From contig CM059576.1 in NCBI GenBank assembly GCA_030386875.1, positions 63,239,581 through 63,303,580 on the forward strand: a DNA stretch of 64,000 nucleotides, read 5' to 3'. A model generated the notes under the pieces. That model did no database searches and was not told where the DNA came from. It saw only the letters and a list, made by a program, of their open reading frames with translations. Both the position numbers and the translations under genes were made by a program. Shown here one piece after another: positions 9,942 through 20,829 of this stretch (position 1 is its first letter; each line of letters begins with the position of its first letter). Source of the stretch: Morinoia aosen. Taxonomy: Eukaryota > Arthropoda > Malacostraca > Amphipoda > Talitridae.

Positions 9942-11127
9942 TTAGTTGGAAGGTTTTGAATGTTTATGAGTAAACACCATGCATTTGATTTTTTCAGTAG
10001 ATATTTGAAAGCCCCAGCATTGCGACCAACTTAGAAGAATGTCCAGAGCTTCCTGCAAGGTACTGAGAGCCTGAGCCATGTTTGGATGAGTTATCCAGAA
10101 TGCTCCATGGTCTGCATAAAGAGATGTTTCTAGCACTGGAGGAAAGTCCTGGAATATATCATTGATCATAACATTGAATAGTGTAGGGCTTATGACTGAT
10201 CCTTGAGGAACACCAGTATTTAATGTGCATACCCTAGATAAGACATTATTTACCCTCACTCTGATGTTGCGATTTTTTTATAAAGGATGCAATTGTTTTA
10301 GGTAGATTTCCCTGAAGACCCATTATTTCCAACTTTTTTAGCAGTCCATGATGCCATACCGTATCAAAAGCACGCTTTATATCAATAAATATGACAATGC
10401 AATAGTCCTGAAGAATGAGGGCTTTACGAATTGAATTTTCTAGGCGAGACATTCCATCTAGAGTGGAGTGACTGGCTCTGAAGCCACTTTTGTTTTTATC
10501 AATTAAATTATTACTCTCCCGATAAATGAGGAGTCTCCAATTAATGCTTTTTTCAAATATTTTGCATAATGTATTTGCGAGCGCAACTGCCCTATATGAC
10601 TATGGGTCTGTAGGATCTTTGCCAGGTTTCAAAACTGGACAAATTACAGCTTCTTTCCAAGGCATGAGAATTTCTGAGTTCCAAACTACGTTGAATAGCT
10701 GTGAAACTGTATTTTTTTTGTTTTTATCCATATTTTTACTGAAGTCTATAGGGATCGTATCAGGACCTGGTGTTTTGGCCTTGGAGCTTTTCAATGCTCT
10801 TTCAAGTTCAGCATAGGTAATTGGTTGGTTATATTGATGATGAGGGGCAGGAGTGAAATGTATAGGCAAATTTTCACTGGTAACCTTATGTTCAAAAAAT
10901 AAAGGATCATGAGTCTCACCTGTGCTATAGGATTCATATTGTTTTACTAGAATATCAGCCACATCTTCAGGACAGGTGACCACCTCATTACGGATTTTCA
11001 AGGTTATTTGACTTCTGTTTCGCTTCCCATTTATTGCTCTGATTTTTCTCCACACCTCTGTTGACGAGCTTTTATCATTTAGACTGGCTACGTAACTTTT
11101 CCAACTTTCCGTTTTTACTTCGAGCAC
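9942..11127 (-). pseudogene. I-like LINE reverse transcriptase
   Basis: RT domain in three frames. The 11127-10600 piece carries the fingers (SKAKTPGPDTIPIDF, then PWKEAVICPVLKPGKDPTDP). The 10452-10246 piece carries motif A (IVIFIDIKRAFDTVWHHGLL). The 10259-9942 piece carries the GVPQGSVISPTLFNVMIND block and the catalytic box, which reads SLYADHGAFW: the second Asp of YADD is His. The region between 10453 and 10599 is RT in a further frame. The enzyme primes reverse transcription at nicked target DNA; this copy cannot be active. Confidence 0.85.
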
Positions 11128-11415
11128 TGCCTTTCTAAAAATAGCTCGAGCCCTCTTAAATGCAATCCATTTTTGTAGGTTTCCACGGTGATTTTTATAT
11201 TGATTGTATGCCCTACGATATTCCCTGCGACTTTCTTTACATTTTCTATTTCACCAACAATTCACTTTCGGTGTACCTGGGCCCATGCTACTCTTTTTCA
11301 CACTGCCTTCTGTTGCATTAACAATTGACTGTGTTACCGCTCTGCAAGCCTCATCACATGTTATGTTGTTAAGATTGGGGAAGATCATGGTTTCTCTAAA
11401 CTTGAGCCAGTTGGC

Positions 11416-12093
11416 TTATTTAAGGAGCCACCTATCTGGAAAATTTACCTGCAATATTTCTATATTTGAGCCCATGTACACTGGGAAGTGGTCGTACATC
11501 ATGGTGTCTGGATGAGTTTCCCATGTTAGGAGGGAGTGCAAATCTTCTGTCACTAGTGTCAAGTCAATATGAGTGTAGTTTCCATTTGAGGATAAAAAAG
11601 TAGGGGCAGTGTTGTTTAACACGATTAGATTATTGTTGGTAATCCAGTTCTCTATAATTCTGCCTCTTCTATCTATAAAGTCTGAGCCCCATGAATAGCT
11701 GTGGGCGTTTGAATCCATCAGAATGATGCTGGATCCCCTATTCAAGTTGCTTATCTCTAGTAGATTATGACCTATTATATCATTATCAAGTGTTGGTGAC
11801 AAATACATATTGATAATATTGACTGGTTTCTTATTAATGTACACTCTACATGCTACAACTTCTAAAGGAATGTCGATTTGGATGTGTATACAAGGTATGG
11901 TATTATGAACATAAGTCATTACCCCACCTCCTCTATTATCTCTATCTTTCCTGTATGGTGGAACATAGTTATTTAATTTAGTTTGTCTGTGATTTTGTAG
12001 GTGGGTTTCTTGTAGGCAAATAATTTTTGGTTCATATTGATTAATAAGCAGCTGTAGAAAGGGAAGTTTAGAGAAATATCCTCTCATATTCAA
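11416..12093 (-). pseudogene. I-like LINE endonuclease (APE type)
   Basis: Exonuclease-endonuclease-phosphatase fold that nicks the target. Recognisable motifs are IICLQETHL (catalytic Glu), IILMDSNAHSYSWGS (the DxNAH metal site), THIDLTLV and the final MYDHFPV (SDH-type box, here with Asp-His). The 225-residue open stretch covers nearly the whole domain. A stop follows at 11416, after which RT begins in another frame. The ATG at 12093 may be close to the native ORF2 start. Confidence 0.85.
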
Positions 12094-12611
12094 TTACAAT
12101 AATGATAGGTTCATTATGGGCTTATAAAGAGGTGACATTTAGTTTAGCTAGCACTTCTGTTATAAGGTCTTCTGCATTCAGGATGTTACCAAGCTCTGTT
12201 AGTAGTTCAATGCGCTCAGTGATTGAATTGGAGATTAGCATTTTGTCAATTGTTGGGAAAAGTTTGAATATTATAGTTTAGAGAGATATTTAAATTTCCT
12301 TTTCTGAGATACTTTCATTGCATTGCTGGTTTTTAGAGGCAGGGGAGTTCCTTTTATTCAACTGAGAAGTTGCTATGTCACTATTAGTAACCATTGAGTT
12401 GTAAGTTTCTTCTGTGTTCTGTAAGGTTGGAGTATTATGGTTCACAAGTTGACTAAATTCTATAGCTTTGTTTTCCTTTTATTTTTTTGTGTAGTCTGCT
12501 GTAATTCTAGCCTTTTATGAGCATGCACAAGGGTGCCAGGATTCTGTGTTGATATGCCACAACTATGACCCGAGTTTCCTGAATTGATTGCATTTGCATA
12601 TGTTTTATGTG

Positions 12612-12995
12612 TCAAATTTTGAGATTCTGTTTGGGTTCCTGATAGTAAAAGTGGGGGAAGGAGTGTCTTGATTCTAATTCTGGAGGGGTATCTTGCTGCT
12701 GGTGGACTTGGGTTTGGTTTTGAATTATTTTTCTTGCATCTACAAATGAGATATTTTGACTTGCTTGGAGTTTACCGACATTGTGTTCTTGTACATAAAT
12801 GGGGCATTCTTTTGAGGCAGCTGTGTGGTTTCCTTTGCAGTTTGTACATACTAGATTTTCAGCGGTGCAGTCCTTTTCATCATGTTCTCGAGATGAGCAA
12901 TTTTTGCAGACTTTTCGGTTTCGGCAGATTGAGGTAGAATGTCCCCATTGCCAGCATTTGGTACATCGAATGGGATTGTTGTAGTAAGGATCCAC
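12612..12995 (-). pseudogene. I-like LINE ORF1 zinc-knuckle region
   Basis: ORF1 RNA-binding part with three CCHC-like knuckles: CTKCWQWGHSTSIC, CKNCSSREHDEKDC and CTNCKGNHTAASKEC. These coat the LINE RNA in the ribonucleoprotein. The preceding part (13537-13208) lies in a different frame. Confidence 0.8.
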
Positions 12996-13207
12996 TTTTT
13001 AATTTGAATAGCCTGCTTTCAGCTCTGTAGGGCAAGTTCCAAGAAAGGTGAGTACAAACAAGGGTGAATTGGCACGCTTTGGATCCATGTACATCTTACA
13101 TATACCGACAACACCAGAGGAGGCAAGTTGCTGCAACAAATCTTCCAGTGGATCTGACAAAAATTCTGGGGCATAAACCTTTCCATAGGAGGTACAAGCC
13201 CCCCATA

Positions 13208-13970
13208 CTATTTGAGTATTAACTGGTATAACTTGTTTAGGTTCATCAACGGTTTTACTTGGCTTTCCGTTTTAGCTTTTATAATGAGGTTGCCTGACCT
13301 TTTGTACTCCACTTTTTCAACTTCCCCACAAATTTGATATATTGTAGCTTGTACTTTAAATGGATTCAGTTTTTTCAAGTTCTGGCTATCATCTTGTGCA
13401 TTTATTAGTACATGCCTAACTTTATTTGGAATTTTGTCTACATTTTCTGATAAATTAAGGTATATTTTAGCAGATTTTATCCCTGCAGTGTATTTAAGGT
13501 TTTGATTTAGCTCTTCTTGATTGTTTGGGATCCCCAAAGTTGATTCAGATAGTGATACATTGCTGGAAAGGACTCCTGAGAGATCTGAATCACTGCGGAA
13601 TTATAGGTTGTGCTGGGACATTTCTGAGTCCGAGACATTATGAGTTTCCCTCTTTTTTTTGCTCTGCAAGTCCAAAAACTCCTGGCTACTTTCCAATGTT
13701 CGCTTAGTTGTATTGTTACAGGAGCTTTTACTCTTTTTTTGGGCTCCCATTGTAAGGGTTTGCTGTTTGGGTTTCTTGTCTTGAAGCTGGCTGTGATTCA
13801 CTTTTAGGAGTAGAGGTGGTCATGGGGTCATTTTTGTTGGGTTTCCTGGCCTTGTTGAATTCTTTTTTCTCTGACTCTGAGATACGTTGAGCGTAAGTGC
13901 GGGTAAATTTTCCCTTGGCCCTATTTTTACCTCCCCCAGGGTCATCCGGAAGTTTGCTTTTGGGAGGCAT
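13208..13970 (-). pseudogene. I-like LINE ORF1 N-terminal and PRE_C2HC-like region
   Basis: The first ATG at 13970 opens a basic, Ser/Lys-rich N-terminus (MPPKSKLPDDPGGGKNRAKG). It overlaps a second-frame piece (13801-13601) that is also basic. The 13537-13208 piece resembles the domain found just before zinc knuckles in I/Jockey ORF1: LNPFKVQATIYQICGEVEKV followed by GNLIIKAKTESQV. At least two frameshifts separate these parts. Product: nucleic-acid-binding ORF1 protein, broken. Confidence 0.7.
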
Positions 13971-13984
13971 TGAATTATCAAGTT

Positions 13985-14640
13985 TTTTGATAATTTTTAA
14001 ATTTCCCCTTGATAGTATTTATTGCTTGGTGGTGATTTGTTCCTGTGTACTTTTCTACTCACAAAAATATTGTTGATTTTTGTGTTATTTGTAAGATAAT
14101 ATCCTTTTTAAATATCAGTATTATCAAAGGTACGGCAAAACAAAGATATGAATTTTTGGTTTACTGGGGGCCTAAGGCCCCAGTAGCTGTTTTTCCAAGA
14201 AAGGAGGTAAAACTGTTTGATTTGGATCAGTTTCCACTAACAGACAGGTTTTTAATTAAATTAAGTCACTTGCCAATAACAGGTAAATTTCTCAGAAAGT
14301 TCCGTCTGATAAGCCACCACGTCCTAGCGCCAAAACATCCAACAAAACTCTCCAAATCGTGTCTAAACTATTGAAGGTTGAAAAGTGCGGATGTACTGGA
14401 ACGTTCCTACTTACTTTTATTCTGATTCGGTGGGTATGGCAATTGTAATTTTTACCTCTTTAATTCGTAAATAACCAATGTTTTAAAAATATATTTTGCA
14501 GAATGTGCTGCAGTTGTGTAACTAGTTTGAAGATTTGCAGTCTTTATATTTGTATATACACATGCCGGTGTATTGCCTAACATTTTGACGACTACAATGA
14601 AAATACATTTTTTAAATGTTTTTTTTTACCAGTATAAAAT
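13985..14640. other. Unassigned AT-rich DNA
   Basis: Flank of the I-like LINE 5' end. A short open frame at 14045-14374 shows no recognisable family and unremarkable composition. Confidence 0.4.
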
Positions 14641-14785
14641 GAGGGTCAATATGCAGTTTGATCCATTCATGGAAATTGAAAATTCCGTTCCCAAAAATCA
14701 CTAAAGGAACACATTTAAAATGTTTTACATGAATGACATTCTGCTTGTTGATGCGTTATTTTTGAGTTATTCAGCTTTAATACTG
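14641..14785 (+). repeat. Dispersed core repeat, left inverted arm
   Basis: Contains GAATGACATTCTGCTTG and GCGTTATTTTTGAGTTATTC. It is matched in inverted orientation by 17985-18130, and the CR1-like LINE lies between the arms. Confidence 0.65.
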
Positions 14786-14859
14786 TTCAGGTTGTAGACA
14801 GAAACCACAATTTCAATATGGCAGCCATCGTAGATGGTGTCTACGGAATGGTGTTCTCC

Positions 14860-15400
14860 GACCCTGTTTGAGTGTTTCAAAGATTATTATGATGACAATT
14901 ATGCTGGTATGAAAGCATTTGTTACGCATGGAGTTATTCATGCAAGTGAATAACACTTGCATTGCAGTTACACTACGAACAGCAGAAACCGTTACGTTCT
15001 GCGACGATCGAACGATGATGCATCTAACTGGCTGGCTCGGTAAACATTAGCACAACCATAGGAGTGAATACCCTAGATTTATGTATTCACTACTCCAGTC
15101 TCGCTAACATTTTGGGTGATAAACAATTTAAACAATTTATTTACCACATGTGATACAGGGATAGAATGTTTCTTAAGTCTAGTACAATGGTCAAATTTGA
15201 GTATAGCTACCTGTGGGCCCGAATAAGTTCAGTGACTTCTAGGGCATCCTACCATCAACGTTAGTCTAATAATGTTTAACCTAATTCACTTGAACTAGAG
15301 ACGCATTAGACTGATCAATGAGATAATTAACTCGAAATTAGATGCTTCATTTTACTAGATTTAACAGTATATTCGACAAACGACTCAAGAACAGACTGGA
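14860..15400. other. Unassigned DNA
   Basis: No gene. A small perfect hairpin, GTTATTCA-TGCAAG-TGAATAAC, is present near 14932-14953. Confidence 0.4.
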
Positions 15401-16043
15401 GATCGGCGAAATTAACCATGGCAAATACATTATTAGGACCAGTTATGCAGGGGACAAGGTTTGACTTTGTGATCTTACACGACTATTAATCTGAAAGGAA
15501 GTGAGACTCAAGATTTCTTTTGAATACCTTATAAGAATTACTTTCACGGATCTCCGCAGGTATTGAGTTACAAGTTTTAGTTCCAACGAAGAGGATACTG
15601 TGTTGTGACCGAGCCTTTGAGTAATAAGGAAGCATGAATTTACTTCTATTTCGGATTAAATGGTCGTGATGACCAGTTTGCGCAGTTTATAATTGTTTTG
15701 GGCTATTTTTGCCATAATTTGTTAATGTTTTGTTAATGAAATTGCAAATGGAGATTTTGTAGAGATTCGAAAGCTTAAGTATTCGTAAATTTTTGAATGA
15801 ATCATTTGTGTGAGCATTATATTCTAGATTCTTTACCGCTCTGATGGTTTTTTTTTTGCAGGGTAAAAATTTTGTTGGTTCTATTTTTATCAGTTCCGTG
15901 CCATGGTTCTATTCCGTATTGCAAGTACGGTGGAATGAGCGTTCGGTAGAGCATTTATAAGGCTGTTTCAGGCAGGAAATTTCTAACTTTATTTAGGTTC
16001 CGATAGATTTTGATAATTTAGAACTAATATGAGCGATGTGCTC

Positions 16044-17132
16044 TTAGAAGGATAGATGTTTGTCTATTATGATCCCCAGGAATTTACTTGAGTTGGTTTC
16101 TTCGATTTCACCTTCGCCAATTTTAATGCGTGGGAGAGATATATTTTTCTTGTATGAGAATGTAATATATTTTGTTTTATCGATATTAAGGCTTATTTTA
16201 TTAGCTTTAAGCCACAATGAAACCTTATGAAGTTCATTATTTATACGCTCCGCCATCCTAGCGGGATTTTGGTTTGAAAGGACCGCAGAAAGGGTACTGT
16301 CATCGGCAAAAAGTATGAATTTGAAAAATGATGTAGATTTAATGATATCATTGGTAAAAATCAGAAATAGGAGAAGCCCAAGGACAGATTTTTGTGGAAC
16401 TCCATGGCTAATTGTCTGTGGGTTTGATTTTGCGTCGTCAACGACAACGTATTGTTTCCGATTTGATAAGTATGATCTGAACAAATCATGGGCGGCCCCT
16501 CGATTGCCATTACAGTGTAGTTTCGAGAGTAATACGTTATGGTCCACACAATCGAATGCTTTTCGAAAGTCAATTAATACGGAGAAAACAAGCTTTCCTT
16601 CATCTATATTAGAATGAAGGTATTGCAAATGGTTTAATACAGCTTGTGTCGTAGATTTTTTTGATCGAAAACCGTATTGTTTGTCGTAGACGAAAGATTT
16701 TTGTTCAAAATACGAATACACTTTTTTATACACAATTTTCTCGAATATTTTGCTAATAATTGGTAGTACAGAGATTGGTCTATAATTATTGATGCAATTT
16801 TTATCACCGTTTTTAAAAATAGAGGTCACTCTGGCAATTTTGAAAGAGTTGGGGAAGATACCTTGAGAAAGGGATTGGTTGATAATATAAGATATGCACG
16901 GTGCTATTATATCAGCTATGGCCTTAAGAACTTTAGCCTAAAATTTTTTCAATCTAATTGATTCATTTTTCAAGTTGTTTATGCACGTAATTACATAGGA
17001 GGGATTAGTTGGCGTGAAAAAGAAAGAGTTGGGTTCACGGACATGGTCCATGTATTGCAAGTGGTCTGTGGGTTCACTGAAGACACCATCGGCTAAATTT
17101 TTTCCTATGTTTACAAAAAAGTTGTTAAACAC
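16044..17132 (-). pseudogene. CR1-like LINE D reverse transcriptase
   Basis: RT with a clean catalytic box (FILFADDSTLS). The 16829-16044 piece starts just before CINNYRPISVLPIISKIFE, has motif A as FSVLIDFRKAFDCVDH, then SHGVPQKSVLGLLLFLIFTN, where the usual PQGS reads PQKS and the following Pro is Leu. It ends with KFLGIIIDKHLSF. The 17132-16938 piece is the upstream linker (NNFFVNIGKNLADGV). A stop falls between the two pieces. Catalytic acids are intact but the PQG loop is mutated and the ORF is broken. Confidence 0.8.
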
Positions 17133-17356
17133 TGGTGCAATATCTTTTTTCTCGTGGTATTTTACATTTTCGTGAACGACAGACTCAATTGTTTTCGTAG
17201 TTTTATTAGTCGGTTTATAGCACGAATTAAGCAGGCGCCAAGTTTTTTTAATATCAGTTTTGTATTCTGTAAATTTGCGCGTGAAGAAGTCTCGTTCGAA
17301 GTTCGTATTTGATTTGTCACATGATTCCTGAATCTGTTATACGTTACTTTAGATAT

Positions 17357-17815
17357 TCACCCTTCGTATAGTAAGGCTAGGTACGCTTGACGTTTCTCTA
17401 TATTGATCACGATATCTTCAGTAATCCAGGGCTTTTGCCTATTTTTCGGCGTAATTATGCGGGTGATTATTGGACAACACTGGTTATATGCGGTCGTTAT
17501 AATTTCAGTTAAATTTAGTATTGCTTCATCAATGTTGATCGCATTATTGTCCCGTTCATAGATGTCTAATGATGGCATTAATTCTTCTAGAACAGTTCGA
17601 ATTGTTCCCAAGTTATATTCGCTTACACAACGAAATGAATAAGTATCAGCCTGTGGGCTGGTAAAAGGACTATAGACATTTTTCTTGATGAGAAACACCG
17701 GGAAATGGTCAGATAAGTCAGAAATTATTATTCCGGTAAGAAAATCAGTCGGATCTAACATAAAAATATTATCGAGTAACGTAGCCGATTCAGAAGCAAC
17801 ACGTGTAGGTTTCAA
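17357..17815 (-). pseudogene. CR1-like LINE D endonuclease C-terminal part
   Basis: End of an APE-type endonuclease: SATLLDNIFM gives the LDN/IDxI motif and IISDLSDHFPVFL the catalytic SDH box. This is followed by a linker towards RT (KNRQKPWITEDI). The N-terminal half, with the Glu and Asn motifs, is absent because the LINE is 5'-truncated here. Confidence 0.75.
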
Positions 17816-17827
17816 CGCGTGATAACC

Positions 17828-18190
17828 TTCATTGTGTTATTAACTAGAAGATCCTAGAAGTGGGTTCAGGCTCCACAGGGTCGGCTAATGATAGATTACA
17901 AAGTACCCAAATGTACTTTGACAGCTCAAGCGCGTAACGGCTTCTGCTGTTTGAATGACTGGAACTGCTATGGAATACGAAACCATAAAAGTTGAATAAC
18001 TCGAAAATAACGCATCAGCAAGCAGAATGTCATTCGTGTAAAACATTTTTAAGTGTGTTTCTTTGATGATTCATGGAAACGGAATTTTTAATTTCCATGA
18101 ACGAATTAAACTGCATATTGTCCCAAATGAGGTTATGTTTAAATAAATTTTAAAAATATTTTTACGGGATTAGAATGAAACATTATCGCG
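17828..18190 (-). repeat. Foldback-related repeat and right inverted arm
   Basis: 17985-18130 is the inverted partner of 14641-14785. 17828-17935 (ATTGTGTTATTAACTAGAAG, GTGGGTTCAGGCTCCAC) is a relative of internal blocks in the foldback element copies at about 56225-56330 and, inverted, 18960-19065. Confidence 0.6.
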
Positions 18191-18630
18191 TAGAAGGCCT
18201 GTTTGAAATACACGCAACTAACTCATTATTGCCAGTAGTAATAGTTTGAGTTACGTTGAAAAAGCGCTTTATCAGAGGAGCTGAGTTCTAGAGATATCAT
18301 GTTTTCCATGCTTTCTTCATAGTTTTATTTTGCTACAAGAAAATTAACTGTGCTCAAGAGTTTGGTTTGGAAAAAAGTCAATTTTTGTCTTCTGGGAGTC
18401 AACAAGTTCTTGTAAGTAACAGCTTATATGGCAATTACGTAGTAATGTGTTTTGCAATAAATGAAAATATTTCAAAATTTTGCTGTGCTTCACCCAACGA
18501 CAAGAGAAAGCTGAGAACTTTTAAGGATTCCTCTGGATTCCCGAAAAAGACAAAGTTGGACAGTGCAAGAGAAGCCAAGTAGTTGAAGAGTTAAGATTCT
18601 TTCATTATCAGTGTTTTGCTGGTCTCTTTT
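18190..18630. other. Unassigned DNA
   Basis: A 71-codon open frame at 18367-18582 has a Lys-rich end but no recognised family, upstream signal or homologous copy. I do not call it a gene. Confidence 0.4.
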
Positions 18631-18631
18631 G

Positions 18632-19402
18632 TTCTAAGATGTTTTTATGGTAAATGTGAAGTGTTTGCCAGTAATAGATTTTTAAGTTTTCGGTGTCTTA
18701 ACATAAGTAATTAGATCAAAATAAACAAGTTTTCTTCTGTGTGCTTTTTGTCAGAAATGAGTATTTTACGAGTTAAAGCGGTATGTTAATTTTCACCTTT
18801 GATGACGAATGCGATCGAATAAACGGCTATTAATCGATTTTCGAATTTTTTTTGCTTGAATCATGGGAATAAAATCGAATAAAACTACTTTTCTGCCATA
18901 CACTTTTTGCGGAAAATGAGTATTTTACAAGTTATAGCAGTAGGTTACACTTTTAGCGCAATCGAGCTGTTAGATAACGTTTGAATTCTTTTTAATTTAT
19001 ATTAGCTCATGCCGCGGAGTTTGAACCCACTTCTAGGATATTTTAGTAAATAACACAATAGAAATTATCACACAAAAATATACGAGTTATTGCGGTATGT
19101 TAACTTTCGTCTTAGTTGGTGGGAATGCGCTCGAGCGTTCGAGCGCGTCGGAAGGGAACGTCCATTGCAGTGTTGCCATACGATGCGCTCGACGAATTTC
19201 TTTTCTCTTCAAACACTAAAGTTACGGTAAGTCATTTACCAACCTAACTCGCAAAATACTCATTTCCGACGGAAAGTGGATAGATGAAAACTTGTTTAGT
19301 TTGATCTAATCAACTATGTTTAGGTACCGAAAAATGTGAAATAAATAACTGGCAAACACTTCACATTTACCGTTTTTATTTTCTAGAACATTGTGGAGAA
19401 GC
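18632..19402. mobile_element. Foldback element, copy 1
   Basis: The ends are long inverted repeats. Left, about 18632-18800, has GTAAATGTGAAGTGTTTGCC, TTAGATCAAAATAAACAAG and GAAATGAGTATTTTACGAG; the right end, about 19195-19402, has the same blocks in reverse complement and order. The interior repeats a GAGTATTTTACGAGTTATAG-type module several times. No protein is encoded. The whole unit is matched by 55960-56620 in the opposite orientation. Confidence 0.7.
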
Positions 19403-19404
19403 AC

Positions 19405-20284
19405 ATAGAACTCAAATTATGAATATCACAAGAGAAAAATACAAGACATCATAGTCATAGCAGTTCTGCGTATTATGTAATTTCATTTTGAGACTAATAT
19501 AGACGAGCACAATAATTTAACCAAATGCAATGTTGAACAACATTTTTTGATAAAAAATAGGGTCAATATTGATTTAGGGGATCTACGGAAATTAAAAATT
19601 CCATTCCAAAGAATCACTTAAGGAACCCATTAAAAAACGTTCTACATGAATGACATTCTGCTCGCTCTGTTATTATTATTATATAAGAGAGTTTTAGCCT
19701 CCCTTAAACAACCACGTCAAAAATGTTCTACGAGAGGAAGAAGGAAGGCACCATTTAGTTTGGAGTTAAAGAAAGAAAGAAAGAAAGAAAGAAAAACCGT
19801 TTATACAATACGGCACCTCGATCCGTTAGGGTATTAGATACATAATTGATATTTCAGAAAAACGCACACAAACCAGATTGCTCTCCCAAGTAAAAAGGAT
19901 ATTTCCAAGCAATATGGTAACAATACTTTTGTAATTTCTCAAAGATCTTTTTCATTCCATCATAATGCTTACGTAGCACTTCCATGAAAATTCCGAGTAG
20001 AAAATTTTTACAATCTTATAGAGATGATCTATCCTGAAAATACCAGATTAGATTGTAAGTTAGTTTAAGCCTCCTATCCTCAACAATTGAGATCCAAAGA
20101 GAGGAAGGAAGAAGGCACCATTTAGTATGGAGTTAAGGGAACGCGGAATCTATTCCGAAAAGGCAAACAAACAAACAAAATTATTTATTTACAAGTTGCC
20201 ACATGAGATACATGCAAACATATTGGCTTTTAAAAACTTCTTAATATAAGACGTCCTAGAACAAAAGTTCCATACGAGGAGAAC
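19405..20284. other. Unassigned DNA with core repeat, GAAA microsatellite and a local duplication
   Basis: 19550-19665 is a copy of the dispersed core repeat (ACATGAATGACATTCTGCTC). 19768-19794 is a short GAAA microsatellite. GGCACCATTTAGTTTGGAG near 19750 recurs as GGCACCATTTAGTATGGAG near 20115 with similar flanks, a small local duplication. No gene. Confidence 0.55.
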
Positions 20285-20550
20285 TAATTGACAAACCATC
20301 CGAGGTGTACAAATAGATTAGCCAAACTAGGCATAATAATAGACAAACTATACGAGGTGTACTAATAGACAAACTATCAGAGGTGTACAAATAGATAAGC
20401 CATACGAGGCATAATAATAGACAAACTATACGAGGTGTATTAATAGACAAACTATCAGAGGCGTACAAATAGATAGACCATACGAGGTATATTAATAGAT
20501 AAAATATACGAGGCGTACTAATAAACAAACCATACGTGGCGTGCTAATAG
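20285..20550. repeat. 26-bp tandem array, about ten units
   Basis: The unit is of the form AATAGACAAACTATACGAGG then TGTACT. Units vary in a regular way (ATACGAGG versus ATCAGAGG, TGTACT versus TGTACA versus GCATAAT), suggesting a higher-order period of about three units. The open frame on the minus strand is a by-product of the repeat. Confidence 0.85.
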
Positions 20551-20829
20551 TCTAACTCTGTCAAGGGGTAGTTTAATAAAAAATGAAAAATAGTATCGCT
20601 TGGATATTTTATATTCCAAGAGATTGCTAACAACTTATCAACAATTCGAATACCTTATAAAGAATTCTTCGGAACTCCCAAGTTATCAGTTGAAATTATC
20701 GAAGTAAGAAAAAGACAAAAAACGCTATACCGGAGCAGATTGAAACCCCATCGTAAATGACAATCAAGTATTGAGAAGAGGTCAGTCACTAAGTAATTTA
20801 TAAAGAACATCGCGCAACACAGCACGCAC

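Larger units (their letters stand above)
8400..13980 (-). mobile_element. I-like LINE, near full length but inactive
   Basis: On the minus strand the order is ORF1 (13970-12612, with zinc knuckles), apurinic-type endonuclease (12093-11416), reverse transcriptase (11127-9942), a connector (9900-9472) and RNase H (9405-8437). The combination of APE endonuclease, RT and a C-terminal RNase H is that of the I group of non-LTR retrotransposons (I, Loa, Ingi and relatives); the exact clade is not certain. Frames change several times and the RT catalytic box is mutated. Confidence 0.85.
15490..17815 (-). mobile_element. CR1-like LINE D, 5'-truncated
   Basis: On the minus strand: the end of an endonuclease (17815-17357), RT (17132-16044) and the C-terminal region running to about 15490. 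The NYRPISVLPIISKIFEKIV and FILFADDSTLS motifs and the C-terminal LFVGTKTCNSIP stretch fit the CR1/L2-type LINEs. The 5' end stops at about 17815, at the border of a foldback arm. Confidence 0.8.

Noticed and set aside
18367..18582. 71-codon open frame with Lys-rich end
   Set aside because: No recognised family, no homologous copy in the window and no gene signals.
20256..20528. 90-codon repetitive hydrophobic peptide on the minus strand
   Set aside because: It is translation of the 26-bp tandem array, not a membrane protein gene.
20285..20550. Possible CRISPR array
   Set aside because: The units are contiguous tandem repeats with no unique spacers, and the genome is eukaryotic.
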